64,000 nt of DNA from JAJZNI01 sp035624785 (GTDB lineage Bacteria; Chloroflexota; Dormibacteria; Aeolococcales; Aeolococcaceae), in contig DASPQV010000047.1 in NCBI GenBank assembly GCA_035624785.1, positions 1 through 64,000 on the forward strand, read 5' to 3'. The position numbers were made by a program, and so were the translations under genes. Of this stretch, positions 17,563-26,182 are shown in pieces. Position 1 is the first letter of the stretch. Each line of letters starts with the position of its first letter. The notes beneath the pieces were generated by a model that was not told the DNA's origin, ran no database searches, and worked only from the letters and a program-made list of their open reading frames with translations.

Positions 17563-18045
17563 GTGCGGTGGGCGGAGTTTGCCGCCGCCTGCCCGGAGCT
17601 GGCGGGGCTGGGTGAGGAGCGGCTGCGCAGGCACGGGCTGTGCCTCCTGGGCACGCTGCGTCGCGACGGGCATCCCCGGATCAGCCCCGTGGAGCCGGAC
17701 ATCGCCGGCGGCGAGCTGATGCTGGGGATGATGTGGCGATCCCGCAAAGCGCTCGATCTGATCCGAGATCCGCGCTGCGTCGTCCACAGCGTCGTCGCCG
17801 ACAAGGAGGGGAGGGACGGCGACTTCAAGCTATACGGGCGAGCGGAGGACGTCCAGGATCCGGAGCGCCGGGCGAGGTATCGCGCCGCCATCAGGGCGCG
17901 CACCGGCTGGGAACCGGCCGAGCCCGGGTACCACTGCTTCGCGATCGACGTCTTCTCAGCCGGCTTCGTGGTCTTCGGGGACGAGCGCTACGGGCTCGCC
18001 TGGACTCCAGAGCGCGGTCTCCGCCGCTGGTCGATCACGGTCTGA
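17563..18045 (+). CDS. Pyridoxamine-5'-phosphate-oxidase-like (PPOX) flavin-binding protein
   Basis: 160 residues. A split-barrel FMN/F420-binding protein: 'GLCLLGTLRRDGHPRISPVE' is the typical first strand pair, 'LMLGMMWRSRKALDLIRDPR' and 'VVHSVVADKEGRDGDFKLYG' the second, and 'VFSAGFVVFGDERYGLAWTP' the C-terminal region seen in actinobacterial PPOX proteins. Members reduce or bind flavins, F420 or haem; the substrate cannot be told from sequence. The GTG start at 17563 follows a TAGACT -10 box by 6 nt. It stands alone, convergent with the GNAT gene. Confidence 0.8.
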   Translation: MRWAEFAAACPELAGLGEERLRRHGLCLLGTLRRDGHPRISPVEPDIAGGELMLGMMWRSRKALDLIRDPRCVVHSVVADKEGRDGDFKLYGRAEDVQDPERRARYRAAIRARTGWEPAEPGYHCFAIDVFSAGFVVFGDERYGLAWTPERGLRRWSITV

Positions 18046-18115
18046 CGCCCGGCTCGGCCCGGCCAGCTTCCGCTCCACCGCGGGGCCATGGCCCAGCCCC
18101 GTCAGGCGGCCTGCT

Positions 18116-18140
18116 CCGCCACGCCGCCGGAGCGTGGCGG
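18116..18140. terminator. Hairpin between convergent genes
   Basis: CCGCCACGC (18116-18124) and GCGTGGCGG (18132-18140), perfect 9-bp stem with a 7-nt loop, between the ends of the PPOX and GNAT genes. No T-run. Confidence 0.5.
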
Positions 18141-18148
18141 CCCCCGGG

Positions 18149-18679
18149 CTACGGCTCCAGGCGCAGGGTCCAGATCTCCTCGCCGTCGCGGTCCCGTTCG
18201 CCGCTGGGATCGAGCCCGAGGTGGCGGGCGACCCGCTTCGAGGCGGCGTGATCCGGAGGGATGCGGGCGATCAACTCCTCCACGCCGACGCGGGTGCGCA
18301 GGATCTCGCACATCGCGGCCGCGGCCTCGGTGGCGATTCCCCGCCCGGAGTGCGCCGTGCCCACCACGTAGGCGATGGCGGCAGTGCGCCCCCGGACGGT
18401 CGCCTGCACATAGCCCACCGCGATGCCGGTGGCGGTGAGCCGCACCGTCCAGTTGAGCCAGGCCTCGGTGCCGCCGGGTGACGACCGGGCCTGCCAGCGC
18501 GCGATCTGCGCTCTCAGCTGATCACGGGCGAGTGGCGAGCCGCCGGTGAACCGGTGGAGTCGCGCATCGTCGAGCACCGGATGGAGGTCGTCCGCGTCCG
18601 CCGCCACCATCGGGGTGAGTCGCAGCCGGGCGGTCACCGCCGTGAGCTCGTCCTCGGGTGGCAGCCGATCGGTGGTCAC
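18149..18679 (-). CDS. GNAT-family N-acetyltransferase (RimJ/RimL type)
   Basis: 176 residues. The opening 'LTAVTARLRLTPMVAADADD' is the usual RimJ/RimL-like N-terminus ('RLRLRP...D'). 'AIAYVVGTAHSGRGIATEAA' is the acetyl-CoA-binding motif A (V-x-x-x-x-R-G-x-G/A), followed by 'MCEILRTRVGVEELIARIPPDHAASKRVARHLG', split here by its conserved Asn-like position occupied by His/Ala ('DHAASKRVA'). The acceptor is unknown. Start GTG 18679 (MTTDRLPP). It lies just downstream of the two-component regulator on the same strand but with a 59-nt gap, so it may be independent. Confidence 0.8.
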   Translation of the reverse strand: MTTDRLPPEDELTAVTARLRLTPMVAADADDLHPVLDDARLHRFTGGSPLARDQLRAQIARWQARSSPGGTEAWLNWTVRLTATGIAVGYVQATVRGRTAAIAYVVGTAHSGRGIATEAAAAMCEILRTRVGVEELIARIPPDHAASKRVARHLGLDPSGERDRDGEEIWTLRLEP

Positions 18680-18738
18680 CGGGAGATGGCCGGGCCCCGC
18701 CGCCTCAGGTCCTTCGTTGCCGGAAGCCCGCCCGTCAT

Positions 18739-19416
18739 TCAGATCATCCGCCGGTCCATCGCCCAGCGGGTGAGCTCGTGGCGGCTGGAGAGCTGGAGCT
18801 TGCGGAGCACCGCCGAGACGTGCGTCTCCACGGTCTTGACCGAGAGGTGGAGCCGCACCCCGATCTCCTTGTAGGTGAAGCCGCGGGCGATGTGGCGGAG
18901 CACCTCGCGCTCCCGCGGGGTGAGCTGATCCAGCTCCGGGTCGATGCTGGTGGGCAGCTCCCCCCGGAACGCATCCAGGACGAATCCCGCCAGCCTTGGC
19001 GAGAACACGGCATCCCCGTCGCGGATCCGGCGGATGGCGGAGGCGAGGTCGGTGGGGGTGATGGTCTTGGTGACGTAGCCCCGGGCGCCGGCACGGATCA
19101 CCCCGATCACGTCCTCCGGCGCGTCGGAGACGGAGATGGCCAGGAAGTGGGGCGGCTCCGCGAGCCTCCGGGTCACCGCCTCCACGACGGCTGCCCCGCC
19201 ACCTCCGGGCAGATGCACATCGAGGAGCACGACGTCCGGGCGGGTGGCCGCGATCCCGGCCACCGCCCCCTCCACGTCGCCGGCATCGCCGACGATCTCG
19301 AACTCCCCGCCCAGCTCGGCGCGCAGCCCGCTGCGGAAGAGCTGGTGGTCATCGACCAGGAAGAGACGGGTCCGCCCCGGGAGGTGGCTGGAGATCGGCG
19401 GCGGCTGGCTGGTCAT
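18739..19416 (-). CDS. NarL/LuxR-family response regulator
   Basis: 225 residues. Receiver domain at about 15-130, with 'RLFLVDDHQLFRSGLRAEL' (acidic pair), phospho-acceptor Asp66 in 'VVLLDVHLPG', and Lys in 'ARGYVTKTI'. The C-terminal LuxR helix-turn-helix is at about 158-215: 'LTPREREVLRHIARGFTYKE' followed by 'LHLSVKTVETHVSAVLRKL'. Its ATG overlaps the stop of the histidine kinase gene (ATGA), so the two form one coupled pair. Targets are probably the divergent PspC/LiaF-like genes, by analogy with LiaRS-type systems; this is inference. Confidence 0.92.
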   Translation of the reverse strand: MTSQPPPISSHLPGRTRLFLVDDHQLFRSGLRAELGGEFEIVGDAGDVEGAVAGIAATRPDVVLLDVHLPGGGGAAVVEAVTRRLAEPPHFLAISVSDAPEDVIGVIRAGARGYVTKTITPTDLASAIRRIRDGDAVFSPRLAGFVLDAFRGELPTSIDPELDQLTPREREVLRHIARGFTYKEIGVRLHLSVKTVETHVSAVLRKLQLSSRHELTRWAMDRRMI

Positions 19417-20717
19417 GGGCGGGCCCTGGGAAGGTGCAGCTGCACCTCGGTGCCCTCGCCGGGCCGGCTCACCACGCTGGCGCTGCCGCCGAAGCGGCGC
19501 ATCCGCCCCACGATCGACTCCGCGATCCCCCGCCGGTCGGCCGGGATGCTTCCCGGATCGAAGCCCTTGCCCTCATCGCGGACGTAGGCGGTAACGCCGT
19601 CGTCGTCGGCCTCGAGGTAAAGCGAGACCTGGGGCGACCCGGAATGGCGGGCGGCGTTGGTCACCGCCTCCTGGCAGGCCAGCAGCAGGGCCCGCACCCG
19701 ATCGTCGACGGCGATGTCACCGACGACGACGGTCTCCACGGTCACCGAATGGTGCTCCTCGACCCGTGACGCCAGGGCGTCGACGGCCCCTCGGAGGTCC
19801 TGCTCCGCCTCGACGGCGGGGCGGTCGGAGAGCCAGGCGCGGAGCTCCCTCTCCTGGCGCCGGGCCAGCGAGGTGATCTCGGCGGGAGCCTCGCTGCGCT
19901 GGATCAGGGCCAGCGTGTGAAGCACGGAGTCATGGAGATGCGCCGCGATCTCGGCGCGCTCCTCGGACCGGACCCGGCGGCGCCGCTCCTCAGCGGTCTC
20001 GCGGGCCAGGCGGGCGATCCAGGGGCCGACGATGAGGCCGATGCCGGTGATCGTGACCGCGACCGCCAGCGCCGTGGTCTTGGTCGAGGCGAGAGCCCGG
20101 TTGGCGAGCAGGAAGGCGGCCATGCCGGCGGCGACCAGCAGGGCTCCGGCACCCACGCGCAGCGCCGATCCCCGGCCGGAGATGACCATGCCCAGGGGAT
20201 TCCCGGGACCGTGCTCGCCGGCCCCCGGCCAGGGTCGACGGCCTCCCTCCTCGCCACGCGACCAGATCAGCCCGGAGCCGCCCGCTGCCAGCGCGAGCGG
20301 CCATACCACCGGGTCTCCGAACCACAGGCCGATCTGCCGGCAGATCAGCAGGATCCCGATCACGATGCAACCGGTGGCGGCGATCTGACGCTCTCGCGGC
20401 AGCCAGCGGACGGGAGGCAGGGCGCCGGGAGCGGGCTCCACGCTCAGGGCCCAGGCGGCCACGTAGAGGGCGAGCCCGAGACCACCGGCGGCGACCAGGA
20501 CCCCGAAACCCAGCCTGAGCAGCAGCGGGTCCACCCCCAGACGCCGCCCCAGCCCTCCGGCGACGCCGGCGATGACCCGATCGGTGTCGCTGCGGACCAG
20601 CAGGTGGGGTCGCGCTGTGCCTCGGAAGGTGGCGTGCCGGCGATGCTCGACGCCGGCCGGGCCGGTTCCCGGCCCCGACACGGGCGGGGGTGGAGGTCCA
20701 CTTGACGGAGGAGCCAT
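19413..20717 (-). CDS. PspC-domain sensor histidine kinase
   Basis: 434 residues from ATG 20717. A Pro-rich N-terminus is followed by a PspC domain (~35-95, 'DTDRVIAGVAGGLGRRLGVD' and a TM helix). Several further membrane segments (~110-235) lead to the H-box 'EIAAHLHDSVLHTLALIQ' with the phospho-acceptor His262. The HATPase region has the N-box 'ACQEAVTNAARHS', 'VRDEGKGFDPGSI' and 'GTEVQLHLPRARP' at the end. The H-box is of the HisKA_3 (NarX/LiaS) type but with AAHLHD in place of the usual RELHD. The start is uncertain: the frame is open for ~90 more codons of low-complexity sequence and no Shine-Dalgarno site is visible. Partner of the LuxR regulator. Confidence 0.85.
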   Translation of the reverse strand: MAPPSSGPPPPPVSGPGTGPAGVEHRRHATFRGTARPHLLVRSDTDRVIAGVAGGLGRRLGVDPLLLRLGFGVLVAAGGLGLALYVAAWALSVEPAPGALPPVRWLPRERQIAATGCIVIGILLICRQIGLWFGDPVVWPLALAAGGSGLIWSRGEEGGRRPWPGAGEHGPGNPLGMVISGRGSALRVGAGALLVAAGMAAFLLANRALASTKTTALAVAVTITGIGLIVGPWIARLARETAEERRRRVRSEERAEIAAHLHDSVLHTLALIQRSEAPAEITSLARRQERELRAWLSDRPAVEAEQDLRGAVDALASRVEEHHSVTVETVVVGDIAVDDRVRALLLACQEAVTNAARHSGSPQVSLYLEADDDGVTAYVRDEGKGFDPGSIPADRRGIAESIVGRMRRFGGSASVVSRPGEGTEVQLHLPRARP

Positions 20718-20968
20718 CGACGAGGGTGCCGTTCCCGCACCATCCGCCGGAGCGAGGGCAGGATGATCCCGGGGAGGGGTGAGCCGCTGCCCTTCGGAGG
20801 CTGGCCGAGCCGCCCTGAAACCAGCGGTCGGGGGCCGCGGCGGGGGCTGGCTGGCGAGCGGTCCTGCGCTCACGGCGCAAGCGTGCCACGCCACGCGGGC
20901 CGCCGCCATCCCGGGACACCCCGATGGATCCCTGACCGAGGTAGGGGAGACGCCAGGGGGGTTCCCGA

Positions 20969-20997
20969 TTGGCGGACTGTCAGCCGCGGCCGACAAT
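20969..20997 (+). promoter_or_regulatory. Possible promoter of the PspC operon
   Basis: TTGGCG (20969-20974) and GACAAT (20992-20997) are 17 nt apart, 57 nt before the first PspC gene. It lies between the divergent kinase and PspC genes, where an autoregulated response-regulator site would be expected. Confidence 0.4.
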
Positions 20998-21053
20998 CAC
21001 GTCGCCAGGCCGATCAGAGACCCGGCGCCACAACAACCGCTGAGGAGATGACG

Positions 21054-21350
21054 ATGGGGCAGCCTCCCTTTCCCGGCCCCGGGGACTCAGGCTTCGGCCC
21101 TCCGCCGCCTCCGCCGTTCCCACCACCGCCGCCACGCCGTCTCTTCCGGCGCCAGGACGACCGCGTGCTCGCGGGCGTCTGCAGCGGCATCGCCACCTAC
21201 CTCGGCACCGACCCCGCCGCGATCCGCATCGCCTTTGTGCTGGGCGCGTTCTTCGGTGGTTTCGGCCTCCTCGCCTACGTCGTGCTCTGGATCGCCATGC
21301 CGGCCGCCGGCTACGGCGCCTCCTGGAATCCGGGAGGATCTCCCCGATGA
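21054..21350 (+). CDS. Small PspC-domain membrane protein
   Basis: 98 residues. A Pro-rich cytoplasmic start (PPPPPPFPPPPP) precedes a PspC domain, 'RRLFRRQDDRVLAGVCSGIA' and 'YLGTDPAAIRIAFVLGAFF', with one TM hairpin ending 'YVVLWIAMPA'. PspC proteins sense or resist envelope stress. ATG 21054 is chosen because GAGGAG lies 6 nt upstream; an in-frame ATG at 21048 would overlap that site. Its TGA overlaps the next gene's ATG (ATGA). The same PspC domain occurs in the next gene and in the divergent kinase, so three copies act in one locus. Confidence 0.85.
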   Translation: MGQPPFPGPGDSGFGPPPPPPFPPPPPRRLFRRQDDRVLAGVCSGIATYLGTDPAAIRIAFVLGAFFGGFGLLAYVVLWIAMPAAGYGASWNPGGSPR

Positions 21351-22783
21351 CCCAGCCTCCGTTCCCACCGCCGCCCCCGCCACCGCGGCGTCTCCATCGC
21401 CGCACTGACGACCGCGTCCTCGCCGGCGTGGCCAGCGGCATCGCCGACTACCTCGGGGCCGACCCGGTGTGGATCCGGATCGCCTTCGTGGCCAGCGTGT
21501 TCCTGGGCGGGATTGGCTTGCTCGTCTACATCGCCGGCTGGATCGCGATGCCAGCCGCGGACTTCCGAACTCTAGGACCGGTTCCTCCGCGACGGCCCGG
21601 CGTCGCCCCGGATGCCCGCCTGGTGGTCGGCGTGGTCCTGCTCATCATCGCCGCGCTGGTGCTGGCGGCCAGCCTGGGGATCGACCAGTGGGGCCTGGTG
21701 TGGGGCTCGGTCCTGGTCGCCATCGGGGTTCTCCTCCTAATCGAATCGCGTTGGCCGTCCCACGCCCTCGATCACGTATCCGCCGCCGCGGCGGCGTGGC
21801 CGGGAGCGCCTCCCGTGCCTCCCGCAGCGCCGGCACCGCCGCCGGACCAGTCGTACTCCACCACCCCGTCAGCCGGCCTTCCGGTCTCGGAGCGATGGGA
21901 GGCTGCGTCTCCGTACGCGGGGCACCCCTCGGCGGACGCGCCCGGGGCCGCCGAACCGCTCGGCGGTTCGGCCGCGCCCGAGCTCGGCGACCTGCCCGCG
22001 GATGCGGCCGCGCCCGGCTTCGACGCTGGGCCACCGCCGGCCCCGGGGTTTGCCCAGATGCCCGGGCCCGCGGCACCCGGCTACTTCCAGCCGCTGCCCG
22101 CCGCCCGCCCGACCTCGTTCGAGCCGGGCCCGGCGCGGACAAGCCGCCGGTTCCCGATCGGCATGGTGACAACCGCGGTGGTGCTGCTCGCGCTCGGCGT
22201 CGCCGCCCTGCTCGACAACCTGGGCTTGGTCAGCGTCAGTGTCGCCGCGGGCTTCGGCCTCGTCCTGGTGGTCGTTGGCGCCGGTCTGGTGGTCGGCACC
22301 TGGGCGGGCCGCTCCTGGTGGCTGATCGCGCTGGGCCTGGTGCTGCTGCCCTTCGCCGCTGCCTCGTCGCTGATTCACCAGCCCATCAGTGGTGGCACCG
22401 GGGACCTGCACTACACGCCCCGGAGCGTCTCGGCGATCCAGCCCGCCTATCACCTGATCGCGGGACAGCTGACCGTGGACCTCAGCCAGGTGGAGATCGG
22501 CACGACCGACGTCCACGTGGACGTCACCGACGCCATGGGCCAGGTGGTGATCATCCTTCCCCCGGACGCCGCCGCCGACATCAGCGCCTCGGCGGGAGCC
22601 GGTGAGCTCCAGGTGCTCGGCCACACGGCCAGCGGTTACCAGGTCAGCAACACCGTGGACTCGCCGGGAGCGCAGACATCGTCGGGGACCTTCAACATCG
22701 ACGTGAGCGTGGGCATGGGCCAGGTCACCGTCGAGCGAGGGCCCTACGCCGCTGCCAGCGGTCCCAGTGTGGTGGAGGCCTGA
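21347..22783 (+). CDS. PspC/LiaF-like envelope-stress membrane protein
   Basis: 478 residues. N-terminal Pro-run, PspC domain ('RRTDDRVLAGVASGIADYLG', ~14-75), then hydrophobic pairs at ~95-130, a Pro/Ala-rich linker (~140-260) and a second group of TM helices (~265-335) like the LiaI/LiaF membrane part. The last ~130 residues are beta-rich, 'LTVDLSQVEIGTTDVHVDVT' and 'AMGQVVIILPPDAAADISAS', typical of the LiaF C-terminal (DUF2154-like) domain. In LiaFSR systems LiaF inhibits the kinase; a similar role toward the divergent PspC kinase is plausible but inferred. It overlaps the preceding gene by ATGA. Confidence 0.8.
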   Translation: MTQPPFPPPPPPPRRLHRRTDDRVLAGVASGIADYLGADPVWIRIAFVASVFLGGIGLLVYIAGWIAMPAADFRTLGPVPPRRPGVAPDARLVVGVVLLIIAALVLAASLGIDQWGLVWGSVLVAIGVLLLIESRWPSHALDHVSAAAAAWPGAPPVPPAAPAPPPDQSYSTTPSAGLPVSERWEAASPYAGHPSADAPGAAEPLGGSAAPELGDLPADAAAPGFDAGPPPAPGFAQMPGPAAPGYFQPLPAARPTSFEPGPARTSRRFPIGMVTTAVVLLALGVAALLDNLGLVSVSVAAGFGLVLVVVGAGLVVGTWAGRSWWLIALGLVLLPFAAASSLIHQPISGGTGDLHYTPRSVSAIQPAYHLIAGQLTVDLSQVEIGTTDVHVDVTDAMGQVVIILPPDAAADISASAGAGELQVLGHTASGYQVSNTVDSPGAQTSSGTFNIDVSVGMGQVTVERGPYAAASGPSVVEA

Positions 22784-22785
22784 CC

Positions 22786-22992
22786 ATGTACCGTCGCCGT
22801 CTCGACCCCGTGTCCCTGATCTTCGGCCTGGTCTTCGCCGGCGTCGGCGCCTTCCTGGTCGCGGGTCAGGAGAACCTGCTGGTGCAGCTGCGCTGGGCGT
22901 GGCCGATCGCCCTCATCGCGCTGGCGGTCATCCTCCTCGCCTGGCTCGCCGCGGACCGCCTCCGCGGTCCGGTGGACGGTCCACCGCGCTGA
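22786..22992 (+). CDS. 68-residue two-TM membrane protein
   Basis: MYRRRLDPVSLIFGLVFAGV opens a first TM helix (~10-27); 'WAWPIALIALAVILLAWLAA' is a second (~38-58); Arg-rich ends. It follows the PspC/LiaF-like gene by 2 nt and is probably in the same operon. Similar small proteins accompany LiaF/PspC genes in high-GC genomes; function unknown. The short length and overlap-free spacing fit a real operon member rather than chance. Confidence 0.65.
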   Translation: MYRRRLDPVSLIFGLVFAGVGAFLVAGQENLLVQLRWAWPIALIALAVILLAWLAADRLRGPVDGPPR

Positions 22993-23095
22993 AGCCCCCG
23001 GCACCGCCAGACCCAGCTGGCTCTGGCACTGCCGTGCTCACGGCTCTCTCACTGCCACGGCCGTCCTCCGGGGGCCGGCGGCGCACCATGCCAGG

Positions 23096-24316
23096 GTGAG
23101 CAGCGACGGGGCCGACGTCATCGTGGTCGGTGCCGGTCCCAGCGGTGCGGCCACCTCACTCCTCCTGGCGCGGGCAGGTCATCGGGTGGTCGTCCTCGAC
23201 CGGGCGCGTTTCCCCCGGGACAAGGCGTGCGGCGAGGGCCTGATGCCGCCTGGCGTGGCGGTGCTCAGCCGCCTCGGGCTGCTGGAGGCGGTGCTGCGGA
23301 CCGGGGCTCCGTCGCTCCGGTCGGTGACCTACCGGCTTGGCGGCGCCGGGTCAGCCAGCGCGACCGCGCGGTTCCCCTCGCCGCCCGGCGGCGGTCCTCG
23401 ATGGGGTCTCGGGGTGCGGCGGCTCCGCTTCGACGCCGTGCTGGCTGATGCCCTGCGCTCGGAGCCGGGGATCCGTTTTCTCGAGGGTGTCCGCGGCACC
23501 GGCCTCCGGCGCAACCGGCTGGGGCGGGTCACCGGGGTCACCACCAGGTGCGCCCGGGGCTCGAGGTCCGGCCACGGCGATGGCGAGCTGTCCGCCAGGG
23601 TGGTCGTCGGAGCGGACGGCCTCCACTCTCCGACCCGCGCCGCCGCCGGATGGACCGTGCCGTCGGGCACCGCGGGCCGCTACGGGCTCGCCGGCCACTG
23701 GCGGCTCGACACCCGAGACATCGACGGCATCACCGTGACCTTCGCCGGTGCTCACGAGTGGTACCGGGCCCCGGTCGGAGCCGACGAGCTGCTGGTCTCG
23801 GTGCTGGGAGAGCGGGCCGTCATCGGGACCATCGCCCGGGACTACGTGCGGGCTGCCCGCGCGGCGCTGCCCGGGCTGCGGTTCGCCGAGCTGCTCGGGC
23901 CGCCTCTGGCGGCGGGGCTGTTCCGGCAGCGGGCTCGGAGGATCGCCGGTGATGGGCTCTTCCTGGCCGGCGACGCGGCCGGCTACGACGACCCCACCAC
24001 CGGTGAGGGGATCGCCACGGGGCTCCTGCTCGGCGAGGCCCTGGCCGGGCGGCTGGACGCCCTGCTCAGGGGGACCGCCTCCCCGGCCGCCACCGAGGCC
24101 GGCTACGCCCGCGACCACCGCCGCCTCTGGCGAGATCGCCGCCGCGTCACCCGTCTGGCGCTCCTGCTCTCCGGTCACGCCGGGGCCGGGGGGCGGGCGG
24201 TGAGAGCGCTGTCCGGCCGAGCGCGCCCGCTCGAGGTGCTTCTCGGGGTGAACTGCGGCTACTGGGGCTTCAGCCGCCTGGCCGCTCGGGACTGGCTGGC
24301 CCTGGCCGGGATCTGA
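23096..24316 (+). CDS. FAD-dependent oxidoreductase, geranylgeranyl-reductase family
   Basis: 406 residues. The N-terminus 'ADVIVVGAGPSGAATSLLLA' is the FAD ADP-binding fold; 'RARFPRDKACGEGLMPPGV' is the family's CGEGL motif. 'VVVGADGLHSPTRAAAGW' and 'GLFLAGDAAGYDDPTTGEGI' are the two GD motifs of the group 3 hydroxylase/GGR superfamily. Relatives saturate isoprenoid chains, halogenate, or hydroxylate aromatic rings. Its neighbours (type III PKS, ICMT-like methyltransferase, UbiA) suggest it acts on a polyketide phenol or prenylated product, as SrsC does in alkylresorcinol modification; this is inference. The GTG start 23096 opens MSSDGADV. Convergent with the methyltransferase gene. Confidence 0.85.
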   Translation: MSSDGADVIVVGAGPSGAATSLLLARAGHRVVVLDRARFPRDKACGEGLMPPGVAVLSRLGLLEAVLRTGAPSLRSVTYRLGGAGSASATARFPSPPGGGPRWGLGVRRLRFDAVLADALRSEPGIRFLEGVRGTGLRRNRLGRVTGVTTRCARGSRSGHGDGELSARVVVGADGLHSPTRAAAGWTVPSGTAGRYGLAGHWRLDTRDIDGITVTFAGAHEWYRAPVGADELLVSVLGERAVIGTIARDYVRAARAALPGLRFAELLGPPLAAGLFRQRARRIAGDGLFLAGDAAGYDDPTTGEGIATGLLLGEALAGRLDALLRGTASPAATEAGYARDHRRLWRDRRRVTRLALLLSGHAGAGGRAVRALSGRARPLEVLLGVNCGYWGFSRLAARDWLALAGI

Positions 24317-24321
24317 ACCGG

Positions 24322-24340
24322 GCCGACGGCGGCCGTCGGC
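24322..24340. terminator. Palindrome between convergent genes
   Basis: GCCGACGGC (24322-24330), one base, GCCGTCGGC (24332-24340). It lies just past the flavoprotein stop, between it and the convergent methyltransferase gene. No T-run. Confidence 0.5.
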
Positions 24341-24385
24341 AACTGTCAGGTAGCCGGCGACGGGGGACGCGGCCGGTTGCGGCCC

Positions 24386-24949
24386 TCAGGGCAGCAGCCG
24401 GCGCGGGATGAAACGGGGCACCCCCGCGAATGCCTCGCGGTATCCGGGGATGGAGTCGAGCAGCGCCTCCTCGCCCCGGATCCGCGGCACGAGCACCAGG
24501 GCGTTGGCGGCGCTGAGCAGCATCGCCTCCCGGTAGGCGCCGACCGCCAGGGGAAGGCAGGCGAACTCCAGGGCAACGGCGGCGTAGTTGGGGTGACGGA
24601 CCCACCGGTACGGGCCCCGGGTCACCACCGGCATCCGCTCCGGGACCACCGCCCGGACGTTCCAGGACGCTCCCAGCGAGCGGATGGTCCAGAGGCGGAG
24701 CAGCGTCGCTGCGGCGAGCCCGGCCAGCGCTGCCGTCTGAACCGCGGGTTGGGACGGCCGCCGCCGCGGCGTCAGGCAGACCGCGAAAAGGCTGACGTTG
24801 ACCGCGACCATCAGGGGGAAGCTGCGCGGCGCCGCCGTCCGTCCCGGACCGGCACGCCTCAGGTTGCGGGTGGACCAGGCGACCTCGAGGAGGCGGGTCA
24901 GCGCCAGCCCGGTGACCAGCGCCGCGCTCCCGCGGCGCCTCAGGACCAC
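24386..24949 (-). CDS. ICMT-type (isoprenylcysteine-like) membrane methyltransferase
   Basis: 187 residues, four to five TM segments. 'LRLWTIRSLGASWNVRAVVP' and 'VTRGPYRWVRHPNYAAVALE' are the SAM-binding signature of the ICMT/PEMT family (GPYRxVRHPxY), followed by the 'RIRGEEALLDSIPGYREAF' E-E-x-L-x-x motif. Bacterial members beside type III PKS genes (BpsB, SrsB) O-methylate alkylpyrones or alkylresorcinols in the membrane. The GTG start 24949 overlaps the PKS gene stop by 10 nt, so the two form one transcription unit. This pairing makes the phenolic-lipid role likely, though the substrate is inferred. Confidence 0.85.
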   Translation of the reverse strand: MVLRRRGSAALVTGLALTRLLEVAWSTRNLRRAGPGRTAAPRSFPLMVAVNVSLFAVCLTPRRRPSQPAVQTAALAGLAAATLLRLWTIRSLGASWNVRAVVPERMPVVTRGPYRWVRHPNYAAVALEFACLPLAVGAYREAMLLSAANALVLVPRIRGEEALLDSIPGYREAFAGVPRFIPRRLLP

Positions 24950-26136
24950 GCCGGCGGATCCTGATCTGGCCCCTCCGCCGGTCTTGGACTCTTCTGTCCA
25001 TAACCCGGATAGCAGGAGAGGCCCTCGTCCCCGCCGGGGCCGCCGGCCGGCGTCCGGCCGCCGGCACCGGGTGCGTTTCCGTTCCCCCCCGTGTCCCAGC
25101 CGATCTCCAGGAGCTCGATGGAGAGGCCCGGCCCGAAGCCGATCGCCAGGCCCCGTCCCCGCTCGGACGGTGGGGAGCCGGCCAGCTCGCCGAGGACCGA
25201 GAGGATCGCCGCCGAGGAGGTGTTGCCGGTTTGGCGGAGGGTGGTCCAGGAGGCGGCGGTCTGGCCGTCCCTCAAGCCCAGGGAGCGCTCCACCGCCGAG
25301 ATGATCGAGGGGCCCCCCGGATGGATGGCCACGGCCTCGAGCTCCGCCGCCGGGGCGCCGGAGAGGAAGTCGGTGACCACCTCGGGAAGGGCGGCCGCGA
25401 TGAGCTTGGGCAGCCGGCGCGAGAGCACCACCTGCAGGCCGGTGTCGGCGAGGCGGTAGCCAAGGGCGTCGCCGGAGTCGGGGACCATCCGGCTGGCGGT
25501 GCGTCCCACCGCCAGACCGTCGCCCCCGGCAGTCACCACCAGCGCCGCCGCTCCGTCCCCGAAGACCAGGGCGCTGAGCAGGTTGTCGAGGGATCTGTCA
25601 TCGGGCCGGAAGGTGACCGAGGGCAGCTCGACGGCGACCACCAGGGCAGCCTCCTCAGGGTGCGCCCGCACCCAATCGCAGGCGCGGGCCAGGCCGGCCG
25701 CGCCGCCCCCGCAGCCGAACAGGCTGAAGGGCATCCTGACGATGTCCGGCCGGAGCCCCAGCCGGGGCACCAGGAGGCTGTCGACGCCAGGAAGGACGAA
25801 CCCGGTGCACGAGGCGACGACCAGCAGCCCCACCTCCACGGCGGCGATGCCGGCGGCCAGCAGGGACTTGCGGGCGGCGTCCTCGGCGAGGTCGAGCGCC
25901 ACCCGCAGGTATCTCGCGGTCTGGGCGGACGGCGGCAGCGGGGTGGCGAGCTGAGCCGGAGGGCGGGCCAGGTGACGGCCCACGCAGGCTGATTGATCCA
26001 GCAGAGCCCAGGCGCGCCGGCCCAGCTCAGGCCAGACGCCGGCTAGGACCGCCGCCAGCTCATCGGTGGTCGCGCGGTGTTCGGGCGCGGCGCCGCCGAA
26101 GCCGGCGACCCGCACTGGAGCCGGGGCGATCGCCAT
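24940..26136 (-). CDS. Type III polyketide synthase (chalcone/stilbene synthase family)
   Basis: 398 residues. It makes alkylpyrones, alkylresorcinols or related phenols from acyl and malonyl-CoA. Catalytic Cys110 is in 'LLVVASCTGFVLPGVDSLL'; the His is in 'VAIHPGGPSIISAVE' and the Asn in 'LRQTGNTSSAAILSVL', giving a complete Cys-His-Asn triad. The second half has 'FGDGAAALVV' and 'GFGPGLSIELLEI'. The last ~45 residues (Gly/Pro-rich) are beyond the usual length. ATG 26136 (MAIAPAPV) is preferred; a GTG at 26160 is in frame. It heads an operon with the ICMT methyltransferase and is divergent from UbiA across ~46 nt. Confidence 0.92.
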   Translation of the reverse strand: MAIAPAPVRVAGFGGAAPEHRATTDELAAVLAGVWPELGRRAWALLDQSACVGRHLARPPAQLATPLPPSAQTARYLRVALDLAEDAARKSLLAAGIAAVEVGLLVVASCTGFVLPGVDSLLVPRLGLRPDIVRMPFSLFGCGGGAAGLARACDWVRAHPEEAALVVAVELPSVTFRPDDRSLDNLLSALVFGDGAAALVVTAGGDGLAVGRTASRMVPDSGDALGYRLADTGLQVVLSRRLPKLIAAALPEVVTDFLSGAPAAELEAVAIHPGGPSIISAVERSLGLRDGQTAASWTTLRQTGNTSSAAILSVLGELAGSPPSERGRGLAIGFGPGLSIELLEIGWDTGGNGNAPGAGGRTPAGGPGGDEGLSCYPGYGQKSPRPAEGPDQDPPAWS

Positions 26137-26182
26137 CGGACCAGTGTGCGGACAGTGCACTCACAATTGATCCGGCGATCTG

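Noticed and set aside
17358..17615. 85-codon frame before the PPOX gene
   Set aside because: It overlaps the PPOX start in another frame, has no family similarity, and includes the promoter and inverted repeat.
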